DNA of 6,834 nucleotides from positions 10,615-17,448 of the forward strand of contig DYNO01000051.1 of the NCBI GenBank assembly GCA_020721025.1, in the 5' to 3' direction. Made by a program: the position numbers and the translations under genes. Source of the DNA: Thiomargarita sp. (GTDB taxonomy: Bacteria; Pseudomonadota; Gammaproteobacteria; Beggiatoales; Beggiatoaceae). Under the pieces are notes generated by a model. It made no database searches, was not told the origin of the DNA, and saw only the letters and a program-made list of their open reading frames with translations. Position 1 is the first letter of the stretch. Every line of letters starts with the position of its first letter. Positions 6,180 to 6,834 of the stretch are shown here, in pieces.

Positions 6180-6647
6180 TTAAAGTACCTCTTGTAACCA
6201 ATGTAGTGGATTGTCAACTGCCAGCTGTATGACATCTTGATTATTTTTTGCTTTCTTGAGTAGTCTGTCGTCTGTCGTGAGAAAGATATCAACTTTGGCT
6301 TGTTTGGCACACGCTAAATGTAGTCCGTCGTAAGACTTGAATCCAAGTTTGTTAAGACATTCGGCAATTGCGTAAATCTCTGGGTTTAATTTAAGGACAG
6401 TCGCAGCTTTACCACACATTTTTAGGATTCGATGTTTTCTATCTGAGTTAGGTATCTGATTGACCTCGTATAATACGACGCTGCTATTTAGCCATGTCCA
6501 ATGACCAGTTTCTATGCGTCGAAGGATTGTCATTATCGCTTCTGATTCCAAATGAATTCTTTCTTGATTTTGGTCATCAAATGGACGATTTAAACAGCAA
6601 ACATCAAGATATAGCTCCATATCATCTCTACTTGTTGGAAACTTCAT
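6180..6647 (-). CDS. PIN-domain ribonuclease, probable VapC-like toxin
   Basis: A 155-residue single-domain PIN protein, expected to cut RNA with a divalent metal. The acidic residues are in place: D15 (LYLDVCCLNRPFDD, 12-25), E61 (SSVVLYEVNQIP), D107 (SYDGLHLACA) and D126 (FLTTDDRLL). The hydrophobic cores around them follow the fold, so it looks intact. ATG 6647 has only an AGG 3 bases away. The in-frame ATG at 6620 (MELYLD..., 146 residues) has AGAG at better spacing and matches where I remember relatives starting, so the true start may be 6620. It is the first gene of a two-gene unit with the small protein that follows by one base. The pair is bracketed by TCTGAATCAGAA repeats. The RNA target cannot be read from sequence. 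Confidence 0.85.
   Translation of the reverse strand: MKFPTSRDDMELYLDVCCLNRPFDDQNQERIHLESEAIMTILRRIETGHWTWLNSSVVLYEVNQIPNSDRKHRILKMCGKAATVLKLNPEIYAIAECLNKLGFKSYDGLHLACAKQAKVDIFLTTDDRLLKKAKNNQDVIQLAVDNPLHWLQEVL
6187..6193 (-). promoter_or_regulatory. Ribosome binding site for the small antitoxin-like gene
   Basis: AAGAGGT on the minus strand lies within the last PIN codons, 8 bases from ATG 6178. It fixes the downstream start and implies separate, possibly stronger, initiation of the partner. Confidence 0.7.
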
Positions 6648-6665
6648 TTGCCTAATTCAGATAAT

Positions 6666-6783
6666 TGTCTGAATCAGAATTTTCAAAATTCAAGAATTTT
6701 CAGAATAAAACCAAATAATTCAGAAATGTAGTTGTTGCCTTTATTCTGCAAATTCTAAAATTCTGTAAATTCTGATTCAGACA
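6666..6783. repeat. Palindromic repeat element, MITE-like
   Basis: A 118-base element with perfect 16-base inverted ends: TGTCTGAATCAGAATT (6666-6681) and its complement (6768-6783). The pairing continues over 41 bases per arm with 36 matches (6666-6706 against 6743-6783), around a 36-base centre. The right arm is made of ATTCTG/AATTCTG units spaced about 9 bases apart. The right arm is identical over 41 bases to 5905-5945. No gene is inside. It lies just upstream of the PIN gene, so that gene's promoter may sit within or next to it. Confidence 0.8.
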
Positions 6784-6834
6784 GAAAAAATTAAAAGGAT
6801 AAAGATTTACATCCTGGAAAGACGAAAACCCCAG

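Noticed and set aside
6179..6310. N-terminal extension of the small antitoxin-like gene up to 6310
   Set aside because: It would overlap the PIN coding region extensively; the AAGAGGT site and family-like start support ATG 6178.
6807..6834. Possible C-terminus of a minus-strand gene (WGFRLSRM then TAA)
   Set aside because: Only eight codons lie in the window, too few to distinguish from a chance frame.

Overview
The window looks like chromosomal DNA of an AT-leaning gammaproteobacterium. The leuA product aligns end to end with the enterobacterial enzyme as remembered. The A+T-rich, palindromic repeats ending in TCTGAATCAGAA resemble those I associate with Beggiatoa-like Thiotrichales. That placement is an inference from memory; no rRNA or other marker gene is present.

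Left half (1-3742, all on +). A possible 3' end of an upstream gene (1-90) is followed by a TTG-started gene (148-1692). It would probably be auto-named 2-isopropylmalate synthase, but its active-site and C-terminal residues match the Leptospira type of (R)-citramalate synthase (CimA). A 514-base gap follows with a good sigma-70-like promoter (1811-1839), a roughly 360-base transcribed leader with hairpins and a possible leucine-containing leader peptide, and then leuA (2207-3742). CimA (pyruvate + acetyl-CoA, towards 2-oxobutyrate and isoleucine) and LeuA (2-oxoisovalerate + acetyl-CoA, towards leucine) are sister enzymes. Both feed the same downstream isomerase and dehydrogenase (LeuCD, LeuB), which are not in the window.

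Middle (3743-5371). leuA converges on a minus-strand pair encoding an ECF-type transporter core: cbiQ (membrane T component) and cbiO (ATPase), overlapping by 16 bases. No substrate-binding component (CbiM/CbiN or another S protein) is present. A nested inverted repeat (about 3799-3952) fills the space between the converging genes.

Right part (5377-6834). This is an accessory patch on the minus strand. An intact minimal nucleotidyltransferase (MNT) gene overlaps, through GTGA, a 25-codon stub that reads like the N-terminus of its usual HEPN toxin partner. The rest of that toxin is gone and cbiQ starts 5 bases beyond the stub's stop. Further along is a tightly coupled PIN-domain toxin and small putative antitoxin pair (6647 to 5975). 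Two palindromic repeat elements lie on either side of that pair and share a perfect 41-base direct repeat 838 bases apart. The left element is a nest of inverted repeats, apparently one family inserted into another. Nothing in the window is an obvious new large system. The most informative signals are the decayed HEPN/MNT module, the repeat-bracketed PIN pair, the CimA identity of the first gene and the leuA leader.
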